The notes beneath the pieces are model-generated. The model made no database searches and was not told the origin of the DNA. It was given only the letters and a program-made list of their open reading frames with translations. The position numbers and the translations under genes are program-made. Below are positions 7,700-16,351 of a DNA stretch of 47,945 bases, piece after piece. Source of the DNA: Sulfonitrofixus sp039714575 (GTDB lineage: Bacteria > Campylobacterota > Campylobacteria > Campylobacterales > Sulfurimonadaceae); assembly GCA_039714575.1 (NCBI GenBank), contig JBDLJE010000008.1, positions 1-47,945 on the forward strand, given 5' to 3'. How positions within the stretch are numbered: position 1 is the first letter of the stretch; the number at the start of each line of letters is the position of its first letter.

Positions 7700-8390
7700 T
7701 ACCTTACTCTACGTTGAAGACGACCCGGAGACCAGAGAGAACTATACGTACGTCTTGAAAACCCTTTTTAAGCATGTCTACACCGCCGCAGACGGTAAAA
7801 AGGCGCTTGAACTGTACCATGAGAAGAAGCCGCAGATCGTTTTGCTGGACATCGTGCTGCCGCAGATAGACGGTCTTGAGGTCGCCAAACAGATCCGTGA
7901 GCATGATGCCTATACACACATCGTTATGTTAACAGCATATTCCCAACAAGAGCAGCTGCTGCGTGCCGTTAATCTTCAGCTCGATGCCTACCTGCTGAAA
8001 CCTGTCGATGATGCACTTCTTATAAACAAGATGCAGAACATCATCAGTCAACTTGCTATGCATACCTGTGTGACGATCGGCAAAAACTTTTTATGGGACA
8101 CCTATACACAGCAGCTTTTTTACAATGACGGCCCTATCAAACTTACTAAAAAAGAGCGCCTTCTGCTTGGTCTTCTTGGACGTAATCCAAACCACTATTT
8201 TTCCCATAACGAGATCATTTTGCATGTTTGGCCGGATGATATTCCGGATGAGACCTATGACAGCAAGTTGACGCAGCTGATCTACCGTTCCAACAACAAA
8301 ATATCCAAATTTACCCGCTTGGAGCATCATTTTATAGAGAACGGTTATGCGCAGGGGTACAGGATCAATCAAAAGCTGTTTATCGTCTAA
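7686..8390 (+). CDS. OmpR-family response regulator
   Basis: 234 residues starting at ATG 7686, which has AGGGGAG just upstream; an upstream in-frame start at 7641 lacks such a site. The receiver domain is complete: acidic pocket E11-D12-D13, phospho-acceptor Asp55 (LLDIVLP), Thr83 and Lys105 (LLKP). Residues 130-230 are a winged-helix DNA-binding domain (LTKKERLLLGLLGRNPNHYFSHNEI, then a Gly-Tyr wing near the end). It overlaps the pseudo-receiver kinase gene by 14 bases, pointing to a dedicated two-component pair. A terminator follows directly. Target genes are unknown. Confidence 0.92.
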   Translation: MKRANTLLYVEDDPETRENYTYVLKTLFKHVYTAADGKKALELYHEKKPQIVLLDIVLPQIDGLEVAKQIREHDAYTHIVMLTAYSQQEQLLRAVNLQLDAYLLKPVDDALLINKMQNIISQLAMHTCVTIGKNFLWDTYTQQLFYNDGPIKLTKKERLLLGLLGRNPNHYFSHNEIILHVWPDDIPDETYDSKLTQLIYRSNNKISKFTRLEHHFIENGYAQGYRINQKLFIV

Positions 8391-8400
8391 TATAGAGTAG

Positions 8401-8432
8401 AGAGGCTCCTTCAGGCAAGCCTTGTTTTTTTT
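8401..8432 (+). terminator. Rho-independent terminator after response regulator
   Basis: Stem AGGCT/AGCCT (8403-8407 with 8418-8422), extended by one wobble pair, followed after two bases by a run of eight T at 8425-8432. It lies 10 bases past the response-regulator stop and faces the convergent coaE gene. Confidence 0.65.
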
Positions 8433-8438
8433 AGAAAG

Positions 8439-9047
8439 TTACTTTTTCGGTGCGGGGTACTTTGCTTTAATGGCATCTACAAAGGCATAACACTCTTTTT
8501 GGAGATGCTTGAGGTTAAGCGAGTTGTCGATGACCCAGGTCGCGCGTGCTTTTTTCTCATCAATCGGCATCTGTGAAGCAATACGGCGTTTTGACTCCTC
8601 TTCGGAGAAGCCGTTTCGCTTCATAAAACGCTCCAGCTGCACGTCGGCAGGGGTGTAGACCACAACCGAGTCCTCAATGTCATAGGCATTGCTTTCGAAG
8701 AAGAGGGGGATGTCGATAAGGTAGGGGTATTTGAACCCGTCCTGCTTCTCACTCTGACGCTCGATCTCTTCACGGATCAGGGGGTGAAGAAATGCTTCAA
8801 GTTCCTCTTTCTTTGCACTGTCGGCAAAGACAAGTTTTCCCAGCTCCGGGCGGTCCACTTTGCCGCGGGAGGTGATGAACTCTTCGCCAAAGTGCGCTTT
8901 GACCCAAGCCGCATTTTCGTCAAGTATCTTGTGGGAGATGGCATCCGCATCGATAATACGAAGACCGCTGAGACCCAAAAGCGAGGCAACGGTACTCTTG
9001 CCTGTTGCAATTCCCCCGGTCAATGCAATCGCGTATTTAAATGCCAT
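8439..9047 (-). CDS. coaE: Dephospho-CoA kinase
   Basis: 202 residues. CoaE phosphorylates the 3'-OH of dephospho-CoA, the last step of coenzyme A synthesis, in the cytosol. The P-loop GGIATGKST lies at residues 11-19, followed by DADAISH and the lid region RFMKRNGFSEEESKRRIASQMP, both typical. The C-terminal tail is lysine-rich. It starts 2 bases after the stop of the spermidine-synthase-like gene, so the two are cotranscribed. Confidence 0.95.
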   Translation of the reverse strand: MAFKYAIALTGGIATGKSTVASLLGLSGLRIIDADAISHKILDENAAWVKAHFGEEFITSRGKVDRPELGKLVFADSAKKEELEAFLHPLIREEIERQSEKQDGFKYPYLIDIPLFFESNAYDIEDSVVVYTPADVQLERFMKRNGFSEEESKRRIASQMPIDEKKARATWVIDNSLNLKHLQKECYAFVDAIKAKYPAPKK

Positions 9048-9049
9048 CT

Positions 9050-9604
9050 TTAGTTTTTAATGATGCCCAGGTACGTTTTGCGAATATAGTTCGGCGTGGC
9101 AAATGCTGCCGGGTGGATGTCGCAGTTGTAGTACTGCTGGCCGTCGAGCATGTCTGTACGGTGCAAGATAATGTCAGCCGTCGGGTGGTACGCTTTTGAC
9201 GCAAGCAGCAAGGTCTCACCGTTACCGATGTAGTACGGCATGATGATCTTGAAGTAGTTGCCAAGCACCTGCATAAGCTGCTTGTTATCCGACTCGTTAT
9301 CGAGTGTCGGGTGTTTCAATACAACAAGACCCTCGTCATTCAAGATACGGTTGACATGTGCGATCGCAGCCGCATCATCTGTCAATACATCCATCAAAAT
9401 AACGTCGGCAGACGCATCTTCCTGGCCGCGAAGGCTTCCCATAAGGTCAGAGGCTGAAACAGTCTTGCTGTTCATCGCATCGTGGCGTGCCACTTCTGAC
9501 TCAAGCGCCGCAGCGTCATCACTGACGATCAATACATTTTCCGGTTTTTTAGCAGTACAAAGCGGGATGTGTACCATCATCTCCGGGTAGATAAACTCTC
9601 TCAT
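9050..9604 (-). CDS. Truncated spermidine-synthase-like protein
   Basis: 184 residues from ATG 9604, with AAGGAA about 9 bases upstream; a longer frame to 9634 lacks support. The sequence follows the C-terminal part of epsilonproteobacterial SpeE: a Rossmann-like core (ENVLIVSDDAAALESEVARHD, then ADVILMDV), LVVLKHPTLDNES, and a strongly SpeE-like end (QQYYNCDIHPAAFATPNYIRKT). The N-terminal beta-hairpin domain and the glycine-rich GGGDG loop that binds decarboxylated SAM are absent. It may be a divergent family member with another role rather than an active aminopropyltransferase. Cotranscribed with coaE. Confidence 0.7.
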   Translation of the reverse strand: MREFIYPEMMVHIPLCTAKKPENVLIVSDDAAALESEVARHDAMNSKTVSASDLMGSLRGQEDASADVILMDVLTDDAAAIAHVNRILNDEGLVVLKHPTLDNESDNKQLMQVLGNYFKIIMPYYIGNGETLLLASKAYHPTADIILHRTDMLDGQQYYNCDIHPAAFATPNYIRKTYLGIIKN

Positions 9605-9776
9605 AATAGTTCTTTCCTTATCGCTTGGTACCATCTGGTACCTTTATAGTGGCGCGATTTTAACATCTTTATATTAAGGGCTTCTCTAAATTTTGTGATA
9701 ACTTCATAACTAAGCTTGAGGTCGTTTCTAAATTGCCGACATACTCTATCTATTAATCCCCTCGTAACGACAAACT

Positions 9777-9785
9777 TGATATAAT
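9777..9785 (+). promoter_or_regulatory. Extended -10 promoter of purM
   Basis: TGA TATAAT forms an extended -10 (TATAAT at 9780-9785) about 32 bases before the purM ATG. No good -35 hexamer is seen, as is common in Campylobacterota sigma-70 promoters. Confidence 0.55.
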
Positions 9786-9817
9786 CGCGCAATTATATAT
9801 AACAATGCGGAGCCTCC

Positions 9818-10813
9818 ATGAGTCAGATCAGCTACAAAGACGCAGGTGTCGATATCGATGCCGGAAACAGTTTTGTCGAGAACATCAAACCATTAGTCAA
9901 ATCTACACGTATTCCGGGTGTACTTGGCGGCATCGGCTCATTTGCCGGAGCATTTGAACTGCCTACAGGCTACAAAGAGCCTGTAATGCTTGCCGCAACA
10001 GACGGTGTCGGAACAAAGCTTAAACTGGCTATCGACTCGGGCATCCACGACACAGTCGGTATCGACCTGGTCGCGATGTGTGTCAATGACCTTATCTGCA
10101 ACAACGGCACCCCGTCATTTTTCCTTGACTACTATGCGACAGGCAAACTTGAAGTCGACGTCGCAACGGCTGTTGTCTCGGGGATCGCTGAGGGCTGCCG
10201 CCAGTCTGAGTGCGCGCTTATCGGCGGCGAGACGGCCGAGATGCCGGGTATGTACAGTGAAGACGACTATGACCTGGCCGGTTTCGCGGTGGGTGTCGCA
10301 GAGAAGTCTGAGCTCGACACGGTCAGCAATGTACGTGCCGGTGACAAACTTCTGGCTCTTCCAAGCTCTGGCCTTCACTCCAACGGCTTCTCTCTGGCGC
10401 GCAAGGTGCTGTTTGAGAAGATGGAGCTCGACTTCAACGATGATTTCAACGGCAAACCGCTGATAGAAACGCTGTTGACACCGACGAACATCTATGTCAA
10501 AACCTATAAAAAGTTTAAACCGCAGATCCAGGCGATGGCACACATCACGGGCGGCGGTCTGGTCGAGAACCTTCCGCGCGTTCTTCCTGAGGGTCTTCGC
10601 GCCGAGATCAAAGATGAGAGCATCCGCGTTCTGCCTATCTTCGACCTTATCGGTCAGCATGTTGCCCGCGAAGAGATGTTCAGAGCCTTCAACATGGGTG
10701 TCGGAATGGTACTTGTTGTCCGTCCTGAGGACGCCGCAGCAGTTCTTGAGAACTCAGAAGCGTATGAGATCGGAGAGATCACTGAAGGTGAACGCGAAGC
10801 CGTTATCGTTTAA
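9818..10813 (+). CDS. purM: Phosphoribosylformylglycinamidine cyclo-ligase
   Basis: 331 residues, standard length. PurM closes FGAM to aminoimidazole ribotide with ATP, the fifth step of de novo purine synthesis. Family signatures are visible: SYKDAGVDIDAGN at the N terminus, DGVGTKLKLA, the ATP-binding CVNDLICNNGTPSFFLDY, GGETAEMPGMY, and HITGGGLVENLPRVLP. GCGGAG precedes the ATG by 6 bases. It is separated from coaE's operon by a divergent promoter region, and the PAS-GGDEF remnant follows 19 bases downstream. Confidence 0.97.
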   Translation: MSQISYKDAGVDIDAGNSFVENIKPLVKSTRIPGVLGGIGSFAGAFELPTGYKEPVMLAATDGVGTKLKLAIDSGIHDTVGIDLVAMCVNDLICNNGTPSFFLDYYATGKLEVDVATAVVSGIAEGCRQSECALIGGETAEMPGMYSEDDYDLAGFAVGVAEKSELDTVSNVRAGDKLLALPSSGLHSNGFSLARKVLFEKMELDFNDDFNGKPLIETLLTPTNIYVKTYKKFKPQIQAMAHITGGGLVENLPRVLPEGLRAEIKDESIRVLPIFDLIGQHVAREEMFRAFNMGVGMVLVVRPEDAAAVLENSEAYEIGEITEGEREAVIV

Positions 10814-10832
10814 CGCCTGAAAAGAGAAGTTT

Positions 10833-11422
10833 TTGAACAGACCGTTTCTACTCTCTCTTCTCTTTCCTTCCACACTGCTGCTCGCAGGGGATTTTGGCAC
10901 GATCTATATGAGTGCCACCCTCTTTGCCCTTCTTTTGACCCTTATCTTCGCTTTGACGACCTATCTGAAAAACCTCCAAAAAGAGAACCAAAAAAACAGG
11001 GCCCTTTTTGACTACAGCGATGTCCCGACGCTTTTAATTAACTCCAGAGGCGTTATTGTTGAGCTCAACCAGAGCGCGCAGACCCTGCTGGGCTACTCCA
11101 AAAAGCAGCTTGCCTCTCAAAAGTGGTACGAAAAACTGCTGCCCGACGAGAGCGCCGTTCAGATCAGACACAAGATCCATCAGACACTTAAAGAGGATAC
11201 CCGGATCACCTTCCACTCCTACCTTATTCCCGCAAAAGGCAAGGTCCTGGAGATCGACTACACCTTGAGCGTTCTGCCTGCACCGCTTAAAGGTTCTATC
11301 TTGACGCTTGTCGATGCACCCATCTGCTCTCAGCGGACAAAGCGCTCTACCTGGCCAAAGAGAGCGGACGGAACCGTGTTGTAGACGCGCGTACACTTTT
11401 AGAGAGCAACTACACGATCTGA
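10833..11422 (+). pseudogene. Decayed PAS-GGDEF diguanylate cyclase
   Basis: A TTG start (AGAGAAG upstream) opens a 183-residue frame with an N-terminal membrane helix (about residues 5-45) and a PAS domain (about 57-165: FDYSDVPTLLINSRGVIVELN, GYSKKQLASQKW). At about 11315-11326 the expected continuation into a GGDEF domain is lost. In the next frame, from 11327 to the TGA at 11420-11422, stands LSADKALYLAKESGRNRV plus a short tail, the unmistakable C-terminal end of a GGDEF domain. An internal deletion of roughly 130-150 codons with a frame change therefore removed the catalytic core. The remaining membrane-PAS product could still be made but cannot synthesise c-di-GMP. Confidence 0.8.
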
Positions 11423-11503
11423 CCTTTAAAACTTAGACACCCTCTTCAACACATTATCTGCTTTTGCGCTATACTAGATACACTAATCTTGAAACGGCAG
11501 CCT

Positions 11504-14050
11504 ATGAGATCGATAAACACCTTAATAGTTCGGCACTTTTTTACGCAGGCACTGCTGCCCATCTTTGTCATCGAACTTTCACTCATCGTCACCCTTTTCT
11601 TACTTAACGACTACCAGTCCAAGCAGAACAAAAATGCCCTTGAAGGGATAGCACACGAAGCCTTTATCGAGATCTCTAACCAGACCTCAGCACGTATCAA
11701 CCAGCACTTTACTCAAGCTGAGAATGCACTCTTGCAGCTTGCAAACACCAGCGAGGTCTTTCTCAAAATGCGCAAGCAGCGTGCACAGAACCCGCAAAAC
11801 TATCAAAAGTACGATGGCTTTTTCCAATACTCACCGCCGCGCGTCTCTAAAAACGGGTTTTACCAATATCTCAAACCCTTAAAGACCCCCATCTATACAA
11901 CCAACTTAAAACATCTAAGCGACTATGACTACAGCATCTTAAACTCCTTCCTGCCGCTTAGACCCATCTCCAAAGCAATTTTGGAGACACCGCGCACCCT
12001 TATAACCAATATCTGGATCAATATTGACAAGAAGTACGCCTTTGCATTCCCTCCTATCAGTCCGGGCAAAGAGCTTACGCCTGCACTCGATGTGACCAAA
12101 CACTCTTTTTACTACAATGCCGATCCCAAACACAACCCCGATAGACGTAATATCTTTGTCCCTCTTTATAAACAGGGCTGGGCCTTAACAAACGGGGAGC
12201 TGGGAACCTACGTCAAGCCTATCTATCTAGGTAAACGTTTTATGGGAGTCGCAGGGTTCACGCTTAATGTCCGGGAGATCGCAAATGTGATCAACCTCCT
12301 CGACCTCCCTTTTGAGGCCAATGCGATGCTGATGGACAACGAGAACACCCTGATCGCATCTTCCAATACCGAAGCGATCACGACAGATTTTGACGCCCAC
12401 TCCTTTTATCAGATGCATACGGAGAAGATGCCCTACTCTTCTGGCAGCATGACGATCGATATGAAAAGTATTGACAACGCCCGGTTTATTACCCACACTA
12501 TGAAGATCAACGGTACCGATCTTAAGATCGTCATCTACGTCAAAAAGGCGACCATCTTCGCACCTATTGACATCGTAAGCAAGCGCAGTGTGCAGGTCGG
12601 GGTGATCTTTATCATCGCGATCGGTCTCTTCTACCTCTTCTTCTTCTGGTTCAACGTCATCTCGCTTAAAAAGCTCTCAAGAGCCATCACCAAACCGCTG
12701 ACAGCCATCGTCAACTTCTCTTCGCAGCTTGGCCGTAAAGAGAACTTCCACCTTGAGGACTCCAACATCAGTGAGCTCGAAAGCCTCAACACCAACCTCA
12801 ACCACACCCACGAAGAGCTGCTGGACATGTTGATCAAAGACAAAGAGAGCGGTCTCTTTAACCGCCGTAAACTTGTTACCGACATTCTGGAGACCAAGGA
12901 TTCGTGTCTGGCGATACTGCACATACGGAACTACCGCGATATTTTGAGCTTTTACGGCCAAGAGAGTGTCTCTGCCCTTTTGCAAGACATCCTAACAGCA
13001 CTTAAAAAGGAGCCCTCTCTTACACTTTACCGCGTAGCTGACAATGAGCTGGCTCTGCTTTTGCCGAACCGGCAGCCCGAATACTTTTCCGCCTTGCTTC
13101 AACAGCTTAATGCTATTCACATAACGTACAATGATGTCGTCCTGCACCCTTTTGTCTATGCCGGTATCACTCTGGTGGAAAACGACGGCAGTGAACTTGA
13201 AAAAGCGACACTCGCCCTTCAAAACGCCCTTGACAACCAGGTCTCGACACCGACCTATTTCAAAGAGGAATTCGACAGAAGCAGGCATATTCATGAAAAC
13301 CTGATGTGGGCCGGCCGCCTGAAAGTGGCAATCGCCGAAGATCGTATAAAGCCCTATTTTCAGCCCATCTATAACCTCACAACCGACAAGATAGAGAAGT
13401 TCGAAGCCCTTGTGCGCATTGAAGAGAACGGAAAGACCGTCTCGCCGCATCACTTTTTGGAGAGCGCCGAGAAGATGGGGCGCATCCATGAGATCACCCT
13501 GATGATGATCGAAAAGGTCTATAAGGTGGCCGCACGTTACCCCCAGCTCACCTTCTCGATCAACCTCTCTTTTAAAGACCTTCAGGATGTCCGTATACTT
13601 GACTATATCATCAACCAGTGCCTCCACTTCAGGATCAAACCTTCACAGATCGTCTTTGAACTTTTAGAGACCGAAGCTATTGACGACCCGCAAAAAAGTA
13701 TAGATTTTTTCAGCGAGCTCAAGCGTGCCGGTTTTGCCATCGCCATCGACGACTTCGGAACAGGCCATTCCAACTTTGCCAACCTCTCTACAATGCAGGT
13801 CGATTTCATTAAGATCGACGGGCAGTTCGTCAAAGACATCACACAGAACCAGGACTCCTTCGCGATTACCAAAAGTATCAACGAGTTTGCCAAAGTAATG
13901 AAGGCAAAGAGCATTGCCGAGTTCGTCAAAGACGAAAAGACCCTGAAAAAAGTGAGAGAGCTGGGTATCGATTACGCCCAGGGGTTTGTTATCTCGAAAG
14001 CCGTGCCGGAGAGTGAGATCGATGCCTTACTGAAGAAGTTCAACAGCTAG
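11504..14050 (+). CDS. Membrane sensor GGDEF/EAL c-di-GMP phosphodiesterase
   Basis: 848 residues from ATG 11504; a TTG at 11489 is in frame, and neither has a strong ribosome site. TM1 is at about 8-34, a periplasmic Cache-like sensor domain at about 35-360, TM2 at about 365-386, and then a HAMP-like segment. The GGDEF domain (about 440-580) is degenerate: the signature is VADNEL, so no cyclase activity is expected. The EAL domain (about 605-845) keeps the catalytic set: EALVRI (Glu634), INLS (Asn687), ELLE, DDFGTGHS (Asp749-Asp750), KIDG (Lys770), AEFV (Glu806) and QGF (Gln826). It should hydrolyse c-di-GMP in response to a periplasmic signal. It follows the decayed PAS-GGDEF gene. Confidence 0.92.
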   Translation: MRSINTLIVRHFFTQALLPIFVIELSLIVTLFLLNDYQSKQNKNALEGIAHEAFIEISNQTSARINQHFTQAENALLQLANTSEVFLKMRKQRAQNPQNYQKYDGFFQYSPPRVSKNGFYQYLKPLKTPIYTTNLKHLSDYDYSILNSFLPLRPISKAILETPRTLITNIWINIDKKYAFAFPPISPGKELTPALDVTKHSFYYNADPKHNPDRRNIFVPLYKQGWALTNGELGTYVKPIYLGKRFMGVAGFTLNVREIANVINLLDLPFEANAMLMDNENTLIASSNTEAITTDFDAHSFYQMHTEKMPYSSGSMTIDMKSIDNARFITHTMKINGTDLKIVIYVKKATIFAPIDIVSKRSVQVGVIFIIAIGLFYLFFFWFNVISLKKLSRAITKPLTAIVNFSSQLGRKENFHLEDSNISELESLNTNLNHTHEELLDMLIKDKESGLFNRRKLVTDILETKDSCLAILHIRNYRDILSFYGQESVSALLQDILTALKKEPSLTLYRVADNELALLLPNRQPEYFSALLQQLNAIHITYNDVVLHPFVYAGITLVENDGSELEKATLALQNALDNQVSTPTYFKEEFDRSRHIHENLMWAGRLKVAIAEDRIKPYFQPIYNLTTDKIEKFEALVRIEENGKTVSPHHFLESAEKMGRIHEITLMMIEKVYKVAARYPQLTFSINLSFKDLQDVRILDYIINQCLHFRIKPSQIVFELLETEAIDDPQKSIDFFSELKRAGFAIAIDDFGTGHSNFANLSTMQVDFIKIDGQFVKDITQNQDSFAITKSINEFAKVMKAKSIAEFVKDEKTLKKVRELGIDYAQGFVISKAVPESEIDALLKKFNS

Positions 14051-14097
14051 GTACAAAGAAAGATGGCAAAGCTCATCTAAAATAGTTCCTATACAGG

Positions 14098-14206
14098 AAA
14101 TAGTTGTAGATTTGGTGTAGATTGTGCCGGATGTGAACCCGAAGGCGTACATCGGTACGTTGAGAGGTGAACTCCGGTGCAAGATGCGCCGAAGCTACAA
14201 CTATTT
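14098..14206 (-). repeat. Hairpin-family repeat, copy B at ccoG 3' end
   Basis: 109-nt imperfect palindrome. Outer arms AAATAGTTGTAG/CTACAACTATTT pair perfectly over 12 bp. The mid arms (TTTGGTGTA with TGCGCCGAA) pair with wobbles. The apical hairpin is GGCGTAC-ATCG-GTACGTT (14144-14161). The ccoG stop (14201-14203) lies inside the right arm. It separates ccoG from the convergent GGDEF/EAL gene. Confidence 0.88.
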
Positions 14207-15652
14207 AGCGTCGTAGATATCTTTTCTTGGGAAGATAAAGGTTGTGTGACGGTCGACAACGATCCGCTCTTTCTCATCCATAGCATACGCACGGATCGTA
14301 ATAGGAATGATCGTGTCTTTCGATGCATCATCGACGACCAGCTCATCGGTATATAGAATGACCACTTTTTTCTTCTTGGCACCCGGACGGGCTGTAAACG
14401 GTGCTGTCGGTTTAGCGATCTTGATCTTGCCTTCATAACCGGCAGGAGCGATAACATCAAAATAGAACTTATGGTCTTTGTTCTCCGTGTTTTGAAGCAA
14501 GAAGACATACGCATTATCAACACGTTTTACACCATTCTCTTCCGGAGCAATGCTATATAGACGGCTCTCTTTATTGATGTTTAACAGCATGTTCTCTTTG
14601 GTTGTACTCATAAAGCCCAAAATAACCATGATGACAAGCAGGATCGCTGCATAACCAAGCACTTTCGGACGGAAGTAGCTTGTCTTACCGGCTTGGTGGA
14701 TCACCTCTTTGTCACTTGACCAGCGAACCAGAGACTCTTTGCCCAGTTTACCCATAACCGTGGTACAGGCATCCACACACTCAAGACAGTTGATACACTC
14801 CAACTGCAGACCTTGACGGATATCGATATGTGTCGGACAGACCGTTACACACGACTCACATGCCGTACACTCAGAAGCAGGCTCTGCCGCACGGATATCT
14901 TTCTCTTTAGTGAAGAGTTTTGTATGGTCGTCATAGATCTTACCGCCACGATGCGGATCGTAGATCGCCATGACCGTGTCGTCATCGTACAGTACCGACT
15001 GAACACGTGAGTATGGACAGACATAGACACAGAAGTTCTCTTTGATCATCACGATGTCGGCAACCAAGAAAGCAACGATACCCAGCAGTGAACCGACTAA
15101 GACCATGTGATCCATCGGGTGCATCATATACTCAATAAAGTCTTCCGGCGGAACAAAGTACCATAAGAAGTCGGCTGCTGCGACTGTCGCTAAAAGTGTC
15201 CACAGAAGAATAGCGATCACTTTTTTGACCTGGTTCTCGATCTTGGACATGTCGGGATCGTTCTGCTTGTTCTTGATACGCTTGCGAAGACCTAAGAGTT
15301 TTGTCTCGATAAGGTCACGGTAGATGACACGGAAGATCGTCTGAGGACACATCCACCCACAGAAAACACGGCCGCCGACAACCGTCAATCCAAAGATACC
15401 GATAAAAAGGATCATCAGGATAAACGGCATCAGGTACATCTCCTGCATATCGAACTGAACGAAGGCAAGATGCAGTTTCAACTTGTCAAACGAGAGCAGG
15501 AAAAGGTGGTTACCGTTGATCGAGATCCATGGTGCGACCAAGGCAAAAACAGTGATAAGTCCATAGAACCAGTAACGCATGATCCGCAACGGGATCCACC
15601 CTTTTAAATAATCTTTTGTCGATTTTTTCTCGACTGTAGTAGTTTCACTCAT
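14201..15652 (-). CDS. ccoG: Cytochrome c oxidase accessory protein CcoG
   Basis: 483 residues. CcoG (RdxA/FixG) is an inner-membrane polyferredoxin with cupric-reductase activity needed for copper delivery to cbb3-type oxidase. Seen: TM helices at about 28-45, 75-93, 148-165 and 185-203, the FCGWMCP and FCVYVCPYSR cysteine pairs (C98/C102, C208/C212), and two 4Fe-4S motifs (C262-x2-C-x2-C-x3-C and C286-x2-C-x2-C-x3-C). One further helix near 335-352 leads to a C-terminal Ig-like periplasmic domain. GAGGAG precedes the ATG. The start overlaps the stop of the resolvase-like regulator by 4 bases, so the two are coupled. The transcript ends in hairpin repeat B. Confidence 0.95.
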   Translation of the reverse strand: MSETTTVEKKSTKDYLKGWIPLRIMRYWFYGLITVFALVAPWISINGNHLFLLSFDKLKLHLAFVQFDMQEMYLMPFILMILFIGIFGLTVVGGRVFCGWMCPQTIFRVIYRDLIETKLLGLRKRIKNKQNDPDMSKIENQVKKVIAILLWTLLATVAAADFLWYFVPPEDFIEYMMHPMDHMVLVGSLLGIVAFLVADIVMIKENFCVYVCPYSRVQSVLYDDDTVMAIYDPHRGGKIYDDHTKLFTKEKDIRAAEPASECTACESCVTVCPTHIDIRQGLQLECINCLECVDACTTVMGKLGKESLVRWSSDKEVIHQAGKTSYFRPKVLGYAAILLVIMVILGFMSTTKENMLLNINKESRLYSIAPEENGVKRVDNAYVFLLQNTENKDHKFYFDVIAPAGYEGKIKIAKPTAPFTARPGAKKKKVVILYTDELVVDDASKDTIIPITIRAYAMDEKERIVVDRHTTFIFPRKDIYDAK

Positions 15653-16314
15653 ACTTTTGACTCCTCTTTGGTTTTTTCTGAATGGGGACAGACGATAGTA
15701 CCTATCACCTTCTCTTCGGCATCGACGGGAACGTCCAGAGTGACAAGACCTTTTGCCACCTCTTTAAGTTCACGCGACTCTATGTAGTCTTTTAACGAAC
15801 TACGGCTTACACTCATCTCGCGTGCCATTGCACTGACACTTACGTTGTTACGGATGTAACCTATGATCTGATCCAGATACGGATCGAACTTAGACGAAGA
15901 TCGGCTCCCTTTTGGACGGCCGATCATCTTCTTCTCTCTACTTTCCATAACCTGACGCAACTGGTCGATGAGACCTAGAACCAGCATGACATCACTCTTC
16001 TGATCGATCACGACACCGGCATTGATCACATGAATACGCATATTGTTTTTCAAAAGACAGGCGAACATCTGTAAGAGATCGGTGATGTTGCTGCTCAATA
16101 CCCATACATCAGATATGAGCAGGTCTCTGTTCTGGTTGCTCTTAAAAAACGTTACGACGGCCTCACGTGCATCCAGGGTGTTGTTCTGCGAGGTGTGATC
16201 AACAAATTCATCTAATATCTCAATATTGCTTACTTGTGCATAAGCATTGATGCTTTTAAGCTGCTCAAAAGCACCGTCAAAATATTTATCTGGGCGGATA
16301 TAACTAATAGCCAT
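15649..16314 (-). CDS. Resolvase-fold regulator lacking the catalytic serine
   Basis: 221 residues from ATG 16314, with GGGAGG 11 bases upstream. Upstream ATGs (16353-16345) overlap the promoter's -10 and start region, so they are unlikely to be translated. Residues 1-135 follow the serine-recombinase N-terminal fold (AISYIRP, ISDVWVLSSNITDL, IDQLRQVMESREKKMIGRPKGSR) and about 140-190 form the HTH_7 DNA-binding region (SVSAMAREMSVSRSSLKDYIESR). The nucleophile expected in the Y-x-RVS motif is absent (YIRPDK), and the conserved basic DRLGRS motif is replaced by VLSSNI. It is therefore probably a DNA-binding regulator, not an active recombinase. It is coupled to ccoG by a 4-base overlap. Confidence 0.8.
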   Translation of the reverse strand: MAISYIRPDKYFDGAFEQLKSINAYAQVSNIEILDEFVDHTSQNNTLDAREAVVTFFKSNQNRDLLISDVWVLSSNITDLLQMFACLLKNNMRIHVINAGVVIDQKSDVMLVLGLIDQLRQVMESREKKMIGRPKGSRSSSKFDPYLDQIIGYIRNNVSVSAMAREMSVSRSSLKDYIESRELKEVAKGLVTLDVPVDAEEKVIGTIVCPHSEKTKEESKV

Positions 16315-16351
16315 TGACGAATAAACCTCCCGTTTTTTTATTTTCATCATC

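Noticed and set aside
9601..9792. A 63-codon minus-strand frame upstream of the SpeE-like gene
   Set aside because: It covers the promoter region shared with purM and has no ribosome site or motif. Possible but unsupported.
15649..16314. The resolvase-like gene as an active phase-variation invertase
   Set aside because: The catalytic serine and key arginines are missing, and no invertible segment with matching inverted repeats was seen.
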